Positions 22,180 to 33,995 of a stretch of 64,000 nt of DNA are shown one piece after another. Source of the stretch: Aedes albopictus (taxonomy: Eukaryota > Arthropoda > Insecta > Diptera > Culicidae). Both the position numbers and the translations under genes were made by a program. How positions within the stretch are numbered: the stretch's first letter is position 1; every line of letters begins with the position of its first letter. Below the pieces are notes generated by a model that saw only the letters and a program-made list of their open reading frames with translations, was not told where the DNA came from and did not search any database. The DNA lies in assembly GCF_035046485.1 (NCBI RefSeq), contig NC_085138.1:288916089-288980088 (forward strand). Reading direction: 5' to 3'.

Positions 22180-23940
22180 CTGATTTTTACCCCTCTCTCG
22201 TCTAGCCAATCACGTGCGAGAGGGGAATCCAAATTTTTGCGGCGTATATAAGCTAACTGCTTCTTCTCATCTTCCATCAGTCTTCTTCGATGCCTCGACG
22301 AGAGCGCATCAGCGGAGCGCGCTCGTGGAGTATAAATTTAAATCTTCTTCTCGTTTTCGCTCAGTATTCTTCTGTGCGTCATCGAGTGCGGTGGGATCGG
22401 CGAGAGCGCTTTTGCGTTTCGCTTTCTCATTCTTCTCATTCTCCACACTGTCGAGCGCGGCAGACGGACGGACGCTGCCAACCGAGCAGTAGCGGCGGCG
22501 GTGAAATCAAATCACCGCCAAATTTTCATCTTCGCTCCGCGCGTGATTTGCATCGGAGCCAGCACCATCGTCGAAGCAACTCGTCCCCTTAGTGCTAGAA
22601 CTGGGTAACTCGAAAATCAGAGTTTCGAGAAAAACGACTTTGAAAATTTGACAATTTTTCATGCGGTTGTTCCAAAGGTATGGAGCCTATAAAATAATAT
22701 TTTTTTATTATTGATTGCTTACTTAGCTTCTACTCTTTCTACTACAAGAAAAAGTTTTGAACTATTTTGGTTTAAACCTTTGATTAAAACAATAAATAAT
22801 TGAAAAATTGTTGAGTTACCTAGTTATAGTACTCAAAATACAACACAAATAATGGAGGAGATGTTCTGAGATACCTAGTTTTTACCACTATTGATATCAT
22901 CTTTTCAGTTTTCTTGTTGCAGTTTGCAAATTTAAAAGGGTTCACATATTGAAATCAACGTGTAGTTACCGAATTTGCTAGGATGCCTGCTATATCACCA
23001 CATGACACCTCAAAATGTTCATAAAATAATCGTCTACGAACAATCACAGTTTTAGCTAAATCAATACAAGTAAAATATTTTAATTTTTTTGGCCTAAAAT
23101 GTAAAACAGTAGTAGATTTTCAATCTACTAACAAAAAAATGACTAGTTACATTTTCACGTCCAAGCGTCCGATAGATTTTAACCTGTGCGATTGGAAATA
23201 GATATGATTTTCTCAGTTACCTAGTTATAGCACTCAGTTCTTGTATTCTACACTGAGATACCTAGTTTTGAAACTGGTGAATATTTTCGTCGTTTTTAAT
23301 CATAATTCATTGGTCTTTGGATATATAATAGAGCTCAAAAAGCTCGATATAATGGTATATTCAACTCAAAAACGTCAAATTTCGAGTTACCTAGTTCTAG
23401 CATTAAGGGGACGAACTGATCTCCAGGATTTCAAGAAGATTTGATTTTGCGAAATCAAATTTAAACAGTCCTTCTAAGGGCTAGAAATCGAATTTTCCAC
23501 AGGAGTTAATACTAAATTTTCCTAGCAAGTGCCGACATTTTGAAACAAACCACTGCAAAAGCACCGCTGGGCGCGGTAGACGCACCGCCGGCAACCGAGC
23601 AGGTGGCGATGGTGGCTCATTCGCATTTTCCCAGTGCGGCAGCGGATGGGAAGACAGCAAATGGGAATAATTATTTACTTCATCGGAGCTAACCCGGTCC
23701 CGCGTGAATTAAAATTTCGACATCGGAGCCAGCACCATCGTCGAACAAATCTCTTCTACAAGTTGATCACATTTTGATATCGCGAAATCAAATTTAAACA
23801 GCCCTTGTGAGGGCTACAATTCTGAATTTTCTGCAAGAGTTATTACCCAATTCTCCTAGAATTAGGTGTCGACATTTCGAAACCAACTACTACGAAGGCA
23901 CCGTGCGGAAATTAATGGTTAACTCTTAAGTGAAATATCT
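22180..23940 (+). repeat. GC-rich promoter module, copy 2 (split by a MITE)
   Basis: Same order as copy 1: CCAATCACGTGCGAG at 22205, TATATAAG at 22245, initiator A at 22279, TATAAATT at 22331, initiator A at 22363, GC-rich leader, then the insertion 22582-23413, then GATTTGATTTTGCGAAATCA and stem-loop AGTCCT-TCTA-AGGGCT at 23466-23481. The downstream subunit is repeated once more with AGCCCT-TGTG-AGGGCT at 23800-23815. The alignment with copy 1 resumes directly after the MITE. Confidence 0.6.
22582..23413. mobile_element. 832-bp MITE, CGTCCCCTTA termini
   Basis: The left end is CGTCCCCTTAGTGCTAGAAC with GGTAACTCGAAA; the right end is the inverted TTTCGAGTTACC and GTTCTAGCATTAAGGGGACG. AACT flanks both sides (22578-22581, 23414-23417), a possible 4-bp target duplication. 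The phrase ACCTAGTT(A/T)TA recurs several times inside. Copy 1 of the host module is uninterrupted here, which confirms insertion. Confidence 0.8.
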
Positions 23941-23943
23941 ATC

Positions 23944-24445
23944 TTCTTCTTTATGGCACGACGTCCCCACTGGGACTTGGCCTGCCTCGCTTCAACTTAG
24001 TGTTCTTTGAGCACTTCCGCAGTTATTAATTGAAGGGCTTTCTTTGCCTGTCATCGCATGAATTTGTATATTTTGAGGCAAGTACAATGATACACCATGC
24101 CCAGGGAGTCGAGAAAGTTTCCCCGACCGGAACGGGAATCGAACCCGCCGTCTCCGGATTGGCGATCCATAGCCACGGGGGTGAATCTTCATCACAAAAA
24201 GAGCCGCTCGTTTGATTGCAGGACACTAGCGAACCTGGTGATGGAAAGAAAGCTTTTCTGTACAGCGAGCATAAGGCGGGAGCGAGGCACGCTTTGATGA
24301 TTTTTTATTTCTCCAAGGAAATTCATTCCAATCTGGTTCTCCAAGCCGAAATTTTACGACTTCCACCTCGAAACCTCACATTTGTTCGAAGATACACATC
24401 TGTTCTGTGCCATAGCCTTAACCACTAGGCTAACTGGAGACCCCG
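23944..24445 (-). mobile_element. Feilai-type SINE, minus strand, with an internal insertion
   Basis: On the minus strand it starts GGGGTCTCCAGTTAGCCTAG and ends GTGCCATAAAGAAGAAG. The B-box-like GGCGGGTTCGATTCCCG lies at about 24130-24150. The flanks are an 11-bp duplication with one mismatch (AAATATCTATC at 23933-23943, AAATCTCTATC at 24446-24456). The pol III boxes are separated by a 235-bp insert, so this copy is inactive. Confidence 0.8.
24175..24409. mobile_element. 235-bp insertion inside the Feilai SINE
   Basis: Compared with the SINE at 1401, 235 bp are inserted between the A and B boxes. An exact 8-bp duplication CCATAGCC flanks it (24167-24174, 24410-24417). Terminal repeats are weak, so the superfamily is uncertain (hAT-like by duplication length). 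Confidence 0.65.
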
Positions 24446-24960
24446 AAATCTCTATCGGTAGTTCTGAAAAGGACTGAATGGTTAATTGGTAGTAGACTTG
24501 GCATCAGTTTTGGAAAATTGATGTCCATTGCTTTCCTCTTGCCGATCGGATTCTAACTAACTCTTCTGCCTATTCACCAACCAATGTGCCCTTCTCGCCG
24601 AACGCCGTTCTTCAGGCTCTTCTTGACGAACCGTGCTAGTATCGCGTTTATAGTTGTTATATGTAGTGAAATCCAATTTGAACAGTTACCGAATTGAAAA
24701 CACGTAAATTCCAACATTTCAAAACCTACTAGTACAAAGCCGCCGTGCAGAAATTAATGATTAACTCTTGAGAGAAATTTCTATCGGTAGTCCTGAAAAG
24801 GACTGAATGGTAAATTGGTAGAGGACTTGGCAGCAGTCTTGTGAAATTTACGGCCATGGCAAAATTGTTTGAAATGCTTATGGAAGGAGTAAGGACATGA
24901 AAGAGTAATTTGCAGCAACAAACCTCCGTCGTAAGGAACTTATGCAATTCTAGGATATAA
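24446..24960 (-). repeat. Tandem copies of a stem-loop segment
   Basis: Two copies of TCTATCGGTAGTYCTGAAAA followed by GGACTGAATGGT lie at about 24452-24485 and 24780-24810. On the minus strand each folds as AGTCCT-TTTC-AGGACT followed by ACCGATAG, the shape of a histone-mRNA 3' stem-loop (6-bp stem, 4-nt U-rich loop, ACC after it). No histone reading frame precedes them. The segments belong to the downstream part of the promoter module. Confidence 0.4.
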
Positions 24961-25157
24961 TATCCCTTCTACAAGAATCATCACACTACTGAATCCAAGT
25001 CATCGTGGTCCTACGTCACCCTTTCGTACAACCCCTAGGGTTATACCCTTGTAGTTTTTTTTGTTACCGTTTAATGTTTATAGCTGCAAAGTGTTAGCTA
25101 AACCCGATTTCGTCATCAAAAGTTCTCTAAATATCGATATTTATGCATAAAATTGTA

Positions 25158-26843
25158 CCGTAAAACGGGGTATCTTTGATAATGCGGGTAACTTTGATAG
25201 TGCGGCAGGCATTGAGTAATTTATCTTATAACTAGGGCGTTGGTTCCCTTATTAAGCATGTGGCTCCCATTTTCATCCTACGAAAAACAAAGGATTGAAG
25301 TGCTGTTTGTTTTGTTTCTAATTTTTGTATTTTTTGTTAGAAGTGAGCACCCATGAAAACAAAAAGAACGGAATCAATCGGTGCCGTAATCGCTTGTTTT
25401 CGGATAGGATGAATATGGGAGCGTGAGATTACTGATGGCACACATACCCTATGATTTCTTTAGCTAGTTAAGAAAAAGGTCAACGTTAATCAATTCTATA
25501 CACATTGAAGTTCATCTTAGACGAATTTTCATTAAAATCTAGTTTATATACAACTTTTTGGGCAAAAAATAAAAATTGTTGATATTTTTGTCATTTATCA
25601 ACCAGTGGTGGAATTACTCGCATCGTGAAGCAATTCGCGAGTGTAAAGCCAACACAAGGTTTACTCACGATTCCGAGAGTAAACAGTGTGTGAGTTTATT
25701 CGCACCCGCCTGCTTCGTGAGTACGAAGCAAAACAAAAACAGAAACACTCATGAGGTTTTATTCGTGAAGACATAGTGGAGGTGCGGGAAGTGCATTTTA
25801 TTGTGGTTATAATAGCAAATCTAGTGATTATCCAACATAAACTAATGCTTTATGCTTCCTTGTTCCTGAAAAGCAGCACTGCCAGTCGTTAAAATGCGTT
25901 TTTCGTCAAAATGCAAAAAAACTCACGAAGCTTCGCGAATCACATGCGAGTGCTTGCCAGCTTCGTTTACTCACGAATAAAGAAGTGCGAGTATTCTCGG
26001 GCCGCTGTTGTTCGCGAGTATGTTTGTTTTGGTTAGTGTCTGCTCAGCTGCAATCTTCATCATTTTCCATCTCTGTTATCAACCCCTTCAAACAATCTGC
26101 TATACGACTTCGTTAAAACTATTTTTTCAATGAATGGACTTTTATTCTCGATAGATTCATCATAGTAGACTCCAAATCTGGCCTTGAATCTCTTAACGAA
26201 GTGTGTTTTTACGAAATGGAAGCAATTTTGTAAATTGGGGTATTAATCTCCATACATTGATAAACGCCTAAAAGTTTGCAATGCCCTTGTAATTTCATGT
26301 AGATAAATATGTGTTGTTCAAAATTTGTTAATAAAACATTAAAAACTACCCAAAAAAAGAAAACTAACCATGAATAGCATGTAATCAAATATTGATCTAC
26401 CGTTAAGCATTTATTATTACAAAGATAATGATTTTTGATAGCTAAATTTATTGTGTTTTGCACTCAATACTCAACTAACTCATTTTTATATGTAGAATTT
26501 AGTAAATAATCAATGTTTTGATATAAAAAATCTATCTAATATATTCCACAAGCCTTCGCTTATCATGTTCATACTCCTAAGATTTCAATTTGTGATTAGT
26601 TTTTGAGATTTGATGTGTTTTTAGGGCATTGTCAAAGTTACCCCAAAATGAAAATCTGATTTTCGATTATATGAAAAACTAAAAGTTATCCAAAATATTT
26701 CAGATTATCGAATCTTTTAATTGCAATTGATAACTGATACTCCAGTACTTGTTTTAAAAATATAAAACTCGGGGAAATACTGTTACATGTAAAAATATTA
26801 GGAAAATTCGCTGAAAAACTATCAAAATTACCCCATTTTACGG
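25158..26843 (+). mobile_element. TA element, CCGTAAAACGGGGTATCTTTG family, 1.69 kb
   Basis: TA at 25156-25157 and 26844-26845. The left end is CCGTAAAACGGGGTATCTTT and the right end is ATTACCCCATTTTACGG. The left end repeats its phrase: GATAATGCGGGTAACTTTGA. The interior holds the CCAAATCTGG block with AAACGCCTAAAAGTTTGCAA (26262-26281). At 25610-26020 an ACTCGC/GCGAGT-rich segment with CACGAATAAAG looks like another, unresolved insertion. Confidence 0.75.
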
Positions 26844-26845
26844 TA

Positions 26846-27060
26846 CTTTTGCTAAGGTAATGGCTTGTTTAGTATGCAAATTGTATAGTTTTTGGCGTTT
26901 TCTTTAGATTTATTAACTTAAATAATTAAGGATTTATCTAACTTGTATAACTTTTACAAAGCTTTTCGCATTCTGGGGTGGTTAATTCAGATGAAAAATT
27001 TATTTTCAGCACTTACAAAAACATTTCACTGACTGATCAATTTCACCCCGAAACTAAAAT
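26846..27060 (-). mobile_element. Fragment of the CCGTGATTTCGGGTG family
   Basis: It ends ATCAATTTCACCCCGAAACT and contains AGCTTTTCGCATTCTGGGGT, both matching 51330-51480 in reverse and 30020-30140. It is truncated at the left by the 25158 element. Confidence 0.5.
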
Positions 27061-27062
27061 TA

Positions 27063-28270
27063 GGGGTATTAGGGGCATAATGGACACCCTAAGCAAATGA
27101 GTATGTTAGGCCTGTATAACAGACAAAAACTTGACATATTATCAGTTGACTTACAACTTTAACTTGTTTCCTACGTATTTCAATCATTTACAGCTGGTAG
27201 AATGCCATTATTGTGAAGAAATAATGAATTGAAAACCGTGTGTTTTTTGGGGCTGGCAGCAAAGGTACGGGGTGAAATGGACACCCATCGGGGCATAATG
27301 GACACCCCTGCATATTTTATGCTGTATCTTTGAGAATATTGACCAGTTAAGTAATTTGCCAACGGAGATCAATACCACAGATATAATACTCCATCTTAGA
27401 CGAGTTTACATAACTTCAAAGTTAATTAAATAAATTTTGGGCTAAAATAATCGGATTGAATTTTTTCAAACTCTTTAAAACGCCTAACAGTATGCAACGC
27501 GCGTACATCCATTCATAATTGCCAGTGTTCATTTCGCCCCGAATAGACTACAACATTGAAATTGCTATTTTCAGTGTGTTCTGATCAAAAATATAATACT
27601 TCATCCATTGCTAAATCAACGTATACATGTAGATAAGCTAACAATTCACTTGTTTGTATGGTGGACACACTCAATCACTCGTAATACCTTATTTGCTGCT
27701 GCTTCGAAATTATAAGAAATCTACCATATGAAAAACATACTTCAATTTCAATGATATTTTGGTTATTGTTACGACATCGCAAGAGAGCACGACTGATCCA
27801 CCGGGCGGTCAGCTTTCGAGTGACAAAAGCACTTTAGATCAAAAATGTGTAGAACGAAAGTAAAACAGAGGGAAAACAATAACAAACACAGTTAAGATTT
27901 CGTTGGCAGTTAGCTGTTAGAGTAAAGCTACCTAAGATTTCTTTCATACTAAAAGCTAAAAGGTCGTGGTATATGCGAAGATAGGATACCAATTCTTGTA
28001 AGTTATATAAGATTTATTAGTATTTACAAGCTGTATTAATTTGAATACATTGTTTCAGTTTGAGCTGCCACAAAACAGTGCTGCTGCAAAAATATGGTTT
28101 AAATATCCGAACAGTTATTTTAAAGGAATAATAATGGTATTTTTGAAAAATAGAACAATGTCTTGTTCCTTTACACTTATGCATTGAAAGTTTTACATAA
28201 AAGTCAACGGTTTCGGCAAAAACAGGGGTGTCCATTTCGCCCCGGGTGTCCATTATGCCCCTAATCCCCC
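27063..28270 (-). mobile_element. TA element, GGGGCATAATGGACAC family, copy C (with solo LTR)
   Basis: TA at 27061-27062 and 28271-28272. The orientation is opposite to copies A, B and D. Without the 347-bp solo LTR and its duplicated 5 bp the element is 856 bp, the family length. The central motif AACGCCTAACAGTATGCAAC is at 27480-27499. It forms an inverted pair with copy D. Confidence 0.85.
27767..28113. mobile_element. Solo LTR, 347 bp
   Basis: It begins TGTTACGACATCGC and ends ATATCCGAACA (TGTT...AACA). An exact 5-bp duplication GTTAT flanks it (27762-27766, 28114-28118). Sister copies of the host element are uninterrupted at this point. The retrotransposon family cannot be named from the LTR alone. 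Confidence 0.85.
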
Positions 28271-28471
28271 TACAGATTTTTGGCTATCTGTTTGCATAGA
28301 GCCGCACCAGAGTGCAACTGCAATTAAGCCAGTCCGAGAATCCTACAAATGTTAATTTAAGCAACGGTGAGCATTTTCTTTATTTTATTCCTAATTCTTT
28401 GCAAAGTTTTGAAAACCTATGTAAGATTTATGCAGAACCAGAACTAGCCGCATTTCTATTTGTTCCGTATA

Positions 28472-29326
28472 GGGGGATTAGGGGCATAATGGACACCCGG
28501 GGCGAAATGGACACCCCTGTTTTTGCCGAAACCGTTGACTTTTATGTAAAACTTTCAATGCATAAGTGTAAAGAAACAAGTCATTGTTCTATTTATCAAA
28601 ATAACCATTTATATTCATTCAAAATAACCAAAATATCATTGAAAATGAAGTATGTTTATCATATGGTGGATTTCTTATAATTTCGAAGCAGCATAAAATA
28701 AGGTATTACGAGTGATTGAGTGTATCCACCATACAAACAAGTGAATTGTTAGCTTATCTACATGTATACGTAGATTTAGCAATGGATGAAGTATTATATT
28801 TTTGATCAGAACTTACTGAAAATAGCAATTTCAATGTTGTAGTCTATTCGGGGCGAAATGAACACTGGCAATTATGAATGGATGTACGCGCGCTGCATAC
28901 TGTTAGGCGTTTTAGAGAGTTCGAAAAATTCAATCCGATTATTTTAGCCTAAAATTTATTTAATTAACTTTGAAGTTATGTAGACTCGTCTAAGATGGAG
29001 TATTATATCTGTGGTATTGATCTCCGCAGGCAAATTACTTAACTGGTCGATATTCTCAAAGATACAGCATAAAATATGCAGGGGTGTCCATTATGCCCCG
29101 ATGGGTGTCCATTTCGCCCCGTACCTTTCCTGACAGCCCCAAAAAACACACGGTTTTCAATTCATTATTTCTTCACAATAATGACATTCTACCAGCTATA
29201 AATGATTGAAATACGCAGGAAACAAGTTAAAGTTGTAAGTCAACTGATAATATGTTAAGTTTTTGTCTGTTATACAGGCCTAACATACTCATTTGCTTAG
29301 GGTGTCCATTATGCCCCTAATACCCC
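28472..29326 (+). mobile_element. TA element, GGGGCATAATGGACAC family, copy D
   Basis: An 855-bp copy, TA at 28470-28471 and 29327-29328. It is very close to copy C in sequence (for example the CCCTGTTTTTGCCGAAACCG start) and lies 200 bp from it in opposite orientation. Central motif at 28893-28910. Confidence 0.85.
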
Positions 29327-29517
29327 TACGATAAATGATAACGCTGGTTGGAACTATATTTAAGGGAAAGCGGATGTATTGGATCATTGAGAATAAAGAT
29401 GGTATTACTTAGGTCAAATGTTTGACCAAAAACAAACCAATTTTCAAACATCATGATTTGATCGAATTACCATTAGTGTCAAACAGACGTTCGCTTTTTA
29501 GTTCATTCTTTGTCAAG

Positions 29518-30135
29518 TACCATGATTTCGGGTGAATTTGCCAGTGGAGTGAAAGTGATCGACGAGAGGGTCATTTTTATTTGTTGAGAATAACGTCTTA
29601 AACTTGAAACAATTTGTAAAAATGTTCATCATCTGGCTCAAGAGTTATTGAATGAACATTGAACATGTTTTACAGCCAGTCACATATTTTCCTAAACTGC
29701 CTGTCAACTTCAAAGACACTTTCAAACTTTTGTAGCTATGTCGCAAATGTAATGAATACTCAAATGAATGTTTGTAGCTGCCAAATATTCGGTAAACCCG
29801 ATTTCGTCATCAAAAATACTATATATACTTTGCATAAAATTGTACTTCTTCGGAAGTTCTAAATATTCAGTATTTAAATTGCATACTTTCAGGCGTTTTT
29901 TTTAAAGATTTAAGATTTAAAAAATGCACGCTTCTGATACACAGCGTGAGCAGCATGGCGTCGTCGCAGATAGTCAAAGACGCGACTGCTCGAGGATTCA
30001 ATTTCTAACTTTAATAATTAAAAACTTAGTAAACTTGTAAAAAATTTGCATAGCTTTTCGCATTCCGGAGTGGGTAATTCAGGAGGAAAAAATATTTTCA
30101 GCACTTACAAAAACATTTCAGATCAATTTCACCAC
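29518..30135 (+). mobile_element. CCATGATTTCGGGTG element, right end missing
   Basis: TACCATGATTTCGGGTGAAT at 29518 starts a copy related to 51134-52128. It contains GCATACTTTCAGGCGTTTT (29881-29899) and, after a ~90-bp foreign piece with CGTGAGCAGCATGGCGTCGT, the block AGCTTTTCGCATTCCGGAGT. No matching right terminus was found. Confidence 0.5.
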
Positions 30136-30595
30136 ATTAAAATTTTTGATTTATTTCAAATGATATTTTTGTAATGAAATGATTTGCAGTAGAACTTTTA
30201 TTCTCGTGAACTGAGGAAATCCATGGTCGTACTTGTTTTAAAGCATTAAATTTAAGCAATTTTCTAAAATTGAACTATTTTGTATAAATTTCAATGTTTG
30301 GACCAACGTCTCCTGTTAGGGTGAAACATAAGGAGAAATGAAGCCAATTTGAAATAGAAAGAAGCATCGTTAAATATATTTTAGAGAATTCATATCCATA
30401 ATAGTCATAAATTACATACAAATGAACGAAACTAAATAAAATCAATCATAATAATGACTTATTCAGAACAAAATGAGATTTGTTCAATTTTTCTTAGACA
30501 AAAAAAAAATCAAATAAGGCGACACAGCATAACTAGATTTCCTCTACGAACGATTTACTCGTATAGTTCATAATTTAGCATGTTTTTATTCAATA

Positions 30596-31504
30596 GGGTA
30601 ATTCATGTATTTTGGACAGGCTAAGGACAACGTTAGAAAAATCGTCCCCTAGTTTCCTTAGAAAGCAATTGAATATTTTGCAAAGTTACTAATACGCTCA
30701 TAATAGATTGTACTTTGCATTCCTGGTGACAAAAACCTTAACAAAAGCATTTTAAGCTGAGAAAATCACAATTTACAATCGCTTGTTAGAATTGCATTTT
30801 GGACACCGAATATATGTTTTGGACACCCTCAGGTATATATAATTTGGACAGGGCCATTATCTCAATGTTTAGCCATGGATACTGCTAAATCATGGAAGTA
30901 GCATACATTAACACATATTTTCTTGCAAATAATCAAATTTCTTCGCTTAACAGGCATTTAACTTGATAACTATTACAGTTTTTGTTAAAATCGAGGAAAT
31001 ATCACCAGACCCACAGAATACGCCTCCAAGTATGCAATCGCATAACATCCTCATGTAGATCGTCAGATGACCAAAATATATTTACAGTAGAAAACTTGTA
31101 ATGTATTTTGGACACCACCTATTTTAGGCGTTCTAGATGAATGTTAAGAGATTGGCTGCCCAATACTTCTTTATTGATCAGTTTTCATTGCAATAAGGCT
31201 TTTAAATTTCTTACAATTATCAATTCAACTATTTTGAGATGAATATTGTATGTGACTGTGAAGTGTATGTCGTCTTGCATACCTGTGCATTTGAGGGGTT
31301 TTAGTGAAATATTTTACATTTTCGATAATTTTGAAGTAAATTCTTAATTGTTAAGCGTATTTTCAACGTAAATCATCAGAATAGGGTCTGTTTGATCCAA
31401 CAATCGTTATTCAGAAGTATCTACTTTTATAAGCTCTCCGGAACAAGACATACGTCGCAGTGCATGTCCAAATTATATACATGTCCAAATTATATTTTTT
31501 ACCC
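30596..31504 (+). mobile_element. TA element, TGTATTTTGGACAGG family, 909 bp, copy 1
   Basis: TA at 30594-30595 and 31505-31506. The left end is GGGTAATTCATGTATTTTGG; the right end is CCAAATTATATTTTTTACCC, with the phrase CATGTCCAAATTATA present twice. The central motif TACGCCTCCAAGTATGCAAT lies at 31019-31038. By eye it differs from the copy at 32332 at only one position in 909. Confidence 0.85.
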
Positions 31505-31506
31505 TA

Positions 31507-32329
31507 CACTGCATCAACAATATTTTTCCACAGCATCAACACGAGTGATTTTGCTGGACACTGAATTAACGTACACATCATTACTATTGTCTCATTTGTC
31601 GGTTTTGGGGTGGTTCCCCATTTTCATTTTCGTCAGTCGTTGCGAAGCTTATGCGAGCAGTATGAGTAAGGAAAACAATTTTTGGAATATTATGATAACA
31701 ATGGAAAATCCTACAAACCACAGCATCGTGAGCTAATAAAAATGTTTTCATCGGTCATTCTTTCAAATTGGGAAAGGGGAAAATTTCTGCTTCCCAATTT
31801 TTTTTTAAAAGGACCCAAATGGTAGTGCGAGAGTTGGCAACTGAAACGGGGGAGTCTTTGTAGGTACGTCCCTCGAGAAGGAGGTATGCACCCGGGGGGA
31901 TTACTGTATATGCGATATTGAAACTTATTTATTTATTTATTTATTTATATCATTATATCATCAACTGTGTGCTATACCAATCATCTCGGCTTCTTGGGCT
32001 TGGCTTGATTGTGATGTCCGGGATAGGGATGCATCGAACGAGTGCTCGTGAAATATCGGACAAGCCGTGTTTAAGTAGAAAGGTTCTGAATTAAAACAGT
32101 TCATTTCTGAATGATCTGGAAGTATCGTGGACAGTTTTATTCCAGTGGACGTTTGTACAAGGAAGGCCAAGATTTTCTAAACGCTTTTTTTTAGCAAAGC
32201 CCCATTAGTTAGAATTGAAAAACCGCCTGTGGTGGCCAGAATAGCATAGTCGATACCTTTGTAGGCCGTTACAGCAATATTTTAGTTCTAAATCAATGTT
32301 GACTTCGGTAGACTCGTTCGTTTTTATAT
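31507..32329. other. Spacer between the twin elements
   Basis: It holds a (TTTA)n tract at about 31926-31950 and otherwise single-copy-looking sequence. No gene is supported. It separates the two 909-bp copies, whose outer flanks are unrelated. Confidence 0.4.
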
Positions 32330-32331
32330 TA

Positions 32332-33240
32332 GGGTAATTCATGTATTTTGGACAGGCTAAGGACAACGTTAGAAAAATCGTCCCCTAGTTTCCTTAGAAA
32401 GCAATTGAATATTTTGCAAAGTTACTAATACGCTCATAATAGATTGTACTTTGCATTCCTGGTGACAAAAACCTTAACAAAAGCATTTTAAGCTGAGAAA
32501 ATCACAATTTACAATCGCTTGTTAGAATTGCATTTTGGACACCGAATATATGTTTTGGACACCCTCAGGTATATATAATTTGGACAGGGCCATTATCTCA
32601 ATGTTTAGCCATGGATACTGCTAAATCATGGAAGTAGCATACATTAACACATATTTTCTTGCAAATAATCAAATTTCTTCGCTTAACAGGCATTTAACTT
32701 GATAACTATTACAGTTTTTGTTAAAATCGAGGAAATATCACCAGACCCACAGAATACGCCTCCAAGTATGCAATCGCATAACATCCTCATGTAGATCGTC
32801 AGATGACCAAAATATATTTACAGTAGAAAACTTGTAATGTATTTTGGACACCACCTATTTTAGGCGTTCTAGATGAATGTTAAGAGATTGGCTGCCCAAT
32901 ACTTCTTTATTGATCAGTTTTCATTGCAATAAGGCTTTTAAATTTCTTACAATTATCAATTCAACTATTTTGAGATGAATATTGTATGTGACTGTGAAGT
33001 GTATGTCGTCTTACATACCTGTGCATTTGAGGGGTTTTAGTGAAATATTTTACATTTTCGATAATTTTGAAGTAAATTCTTAATTGTTAAGCGTATTTTC
33101 AACGTAAATCATCAGAATAGGGTCTGTTTGATCCAACAATCGTTATTCAGAAGTATCTACTTTTATAAGCTCTCCGGAACAAGACATACGTCGCAGTGCA
33201 TGTCCAAATTATATACATGTCCAAATTATATTTTTTACCC
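32332..33240 (+). mobile_element. TA element, TGTATTTTGGACAGG family, 909 bp, copy 2
   Basis: TA at 32330-32331 and 33241-33242. Same length and orientation as copy 1. The one difference noticed is GTCTTACATACC here against GTCTTGCATACC there. Unrelated flanks directly outside the TA show separate insertion rather than segmental duplication. Confidence 0.85.
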
Positions 33241-33324
33241 TATTTATCATTGTTCGCAATATTATTTTATTTAATTTTGCCAATGATAAAGCTTTATCGA
33301 ATTTGGCTCTATTTCACTTTTACT

Positions 33325-33630
33325 AGGGGGTGACATTGGGCCAAACGCTAAGATTCAAACAAACCAATTCAATGTGAGAAAATATCGCATGCAAAGAATT
33401 AGCAAAAATGATTGAAATACGTAGGTGATATTTGTAAGGCAACTAAAATATGTTAAGTTTTTCTCTTTTATACAGACCTAGCGCACTCATTCGATTAGGG
33501 TGTCCATTATGCCTCTAATCTCCCTATGCATAAAATAATGTAAATACTCTCAGCTGTTTTAATTCACATTTGTAGGGTTCTCGTACTGATTGTATTGCTT
33601 TTGCAAGGCCCAAAGGCACCCTACCACCAA
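33325..33630 (-). mobile_element. Rearranged fragment of the GGGGTGACATTGGGCC element
   Basis: It starts GGGGGTGACATTGGGCCAAA and matches, inverted, both ends of 59608-62661: 33335-33400 with 62200-62262, and 33528-33625 with 60008-60110. Between them lies the end of a GGGGCATAATGGACAC element (33405-33527). So the nested pair existed before this copy was shortened by internal deletion. Confidence 0.6.
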
Positions 33631-33670
33631 AATGGATTAGGTATTTGTACTACAGCTCGATTAAATATGG

Positions 33671-33976
33671 TGTTCGCGCATCCCACGAACGCTGTCACCT
33701 AGACGCACTCAGCCGCAGCAGCGTATATTCAACTAGAGTAGTTTTTGTCTGTGTTTTCTTCTGCTGCTAGTAGCAAGCAGCCCGACGACTATTGTCGTAG
33801 TCGATCAGGGCTGCGTGGTGCTAGCTTGCCAGCGCATCCTTTTGTCATAGAGCAGGGAGCACTGCCTCTCTGTGGTGCGCAATAAAACTTAGTCAAAAGT
33901 AGTTCATCGTTACCTTTTCCTCCGGGTGATTAGGGCACAACATGGGATGGGACCTGATCAACCGCTGGACGAAACA
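33671..33976 (+). mobile_element. 5' LTR of a BEL/Pao-type retrotransposon
   Basis: It begins TGTTCGCGCATCCCACGAAC and ends GACGAAACA, immediately before the primer-binding site. A polyadenylation signal AATAAA lies at 33881-33886. The 306-bp length and TGTT...AACA ends are typical. A 3' LTR is not present in the window, so the element is truncated. Start and end were chosen from the TG/CA rule and the primer site. Confidence 0.65.
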
Positions 33977-33977
33977 T

Positions 33978-33995
33978 TGGTGCCGTAACCAGGAT
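33978..33995 (+). other. Primer-binding site, tRNA-His type
   Basis: TGGTGCCGTAACCAGGAT is complementary to the 3' end of insect tRNA-His including CCA, with one mismatch (A where the tRNA predicts G). It begins one base after the LTR. It primes minus-strand reverse transcription. Confidence 0.65.

Noticed and set aside
24446..24810. Replication-dependent histone gene
   Set aside because: Only the 3' stem-loop shape is present; no histone fold sequence is seen on either strand nearby.
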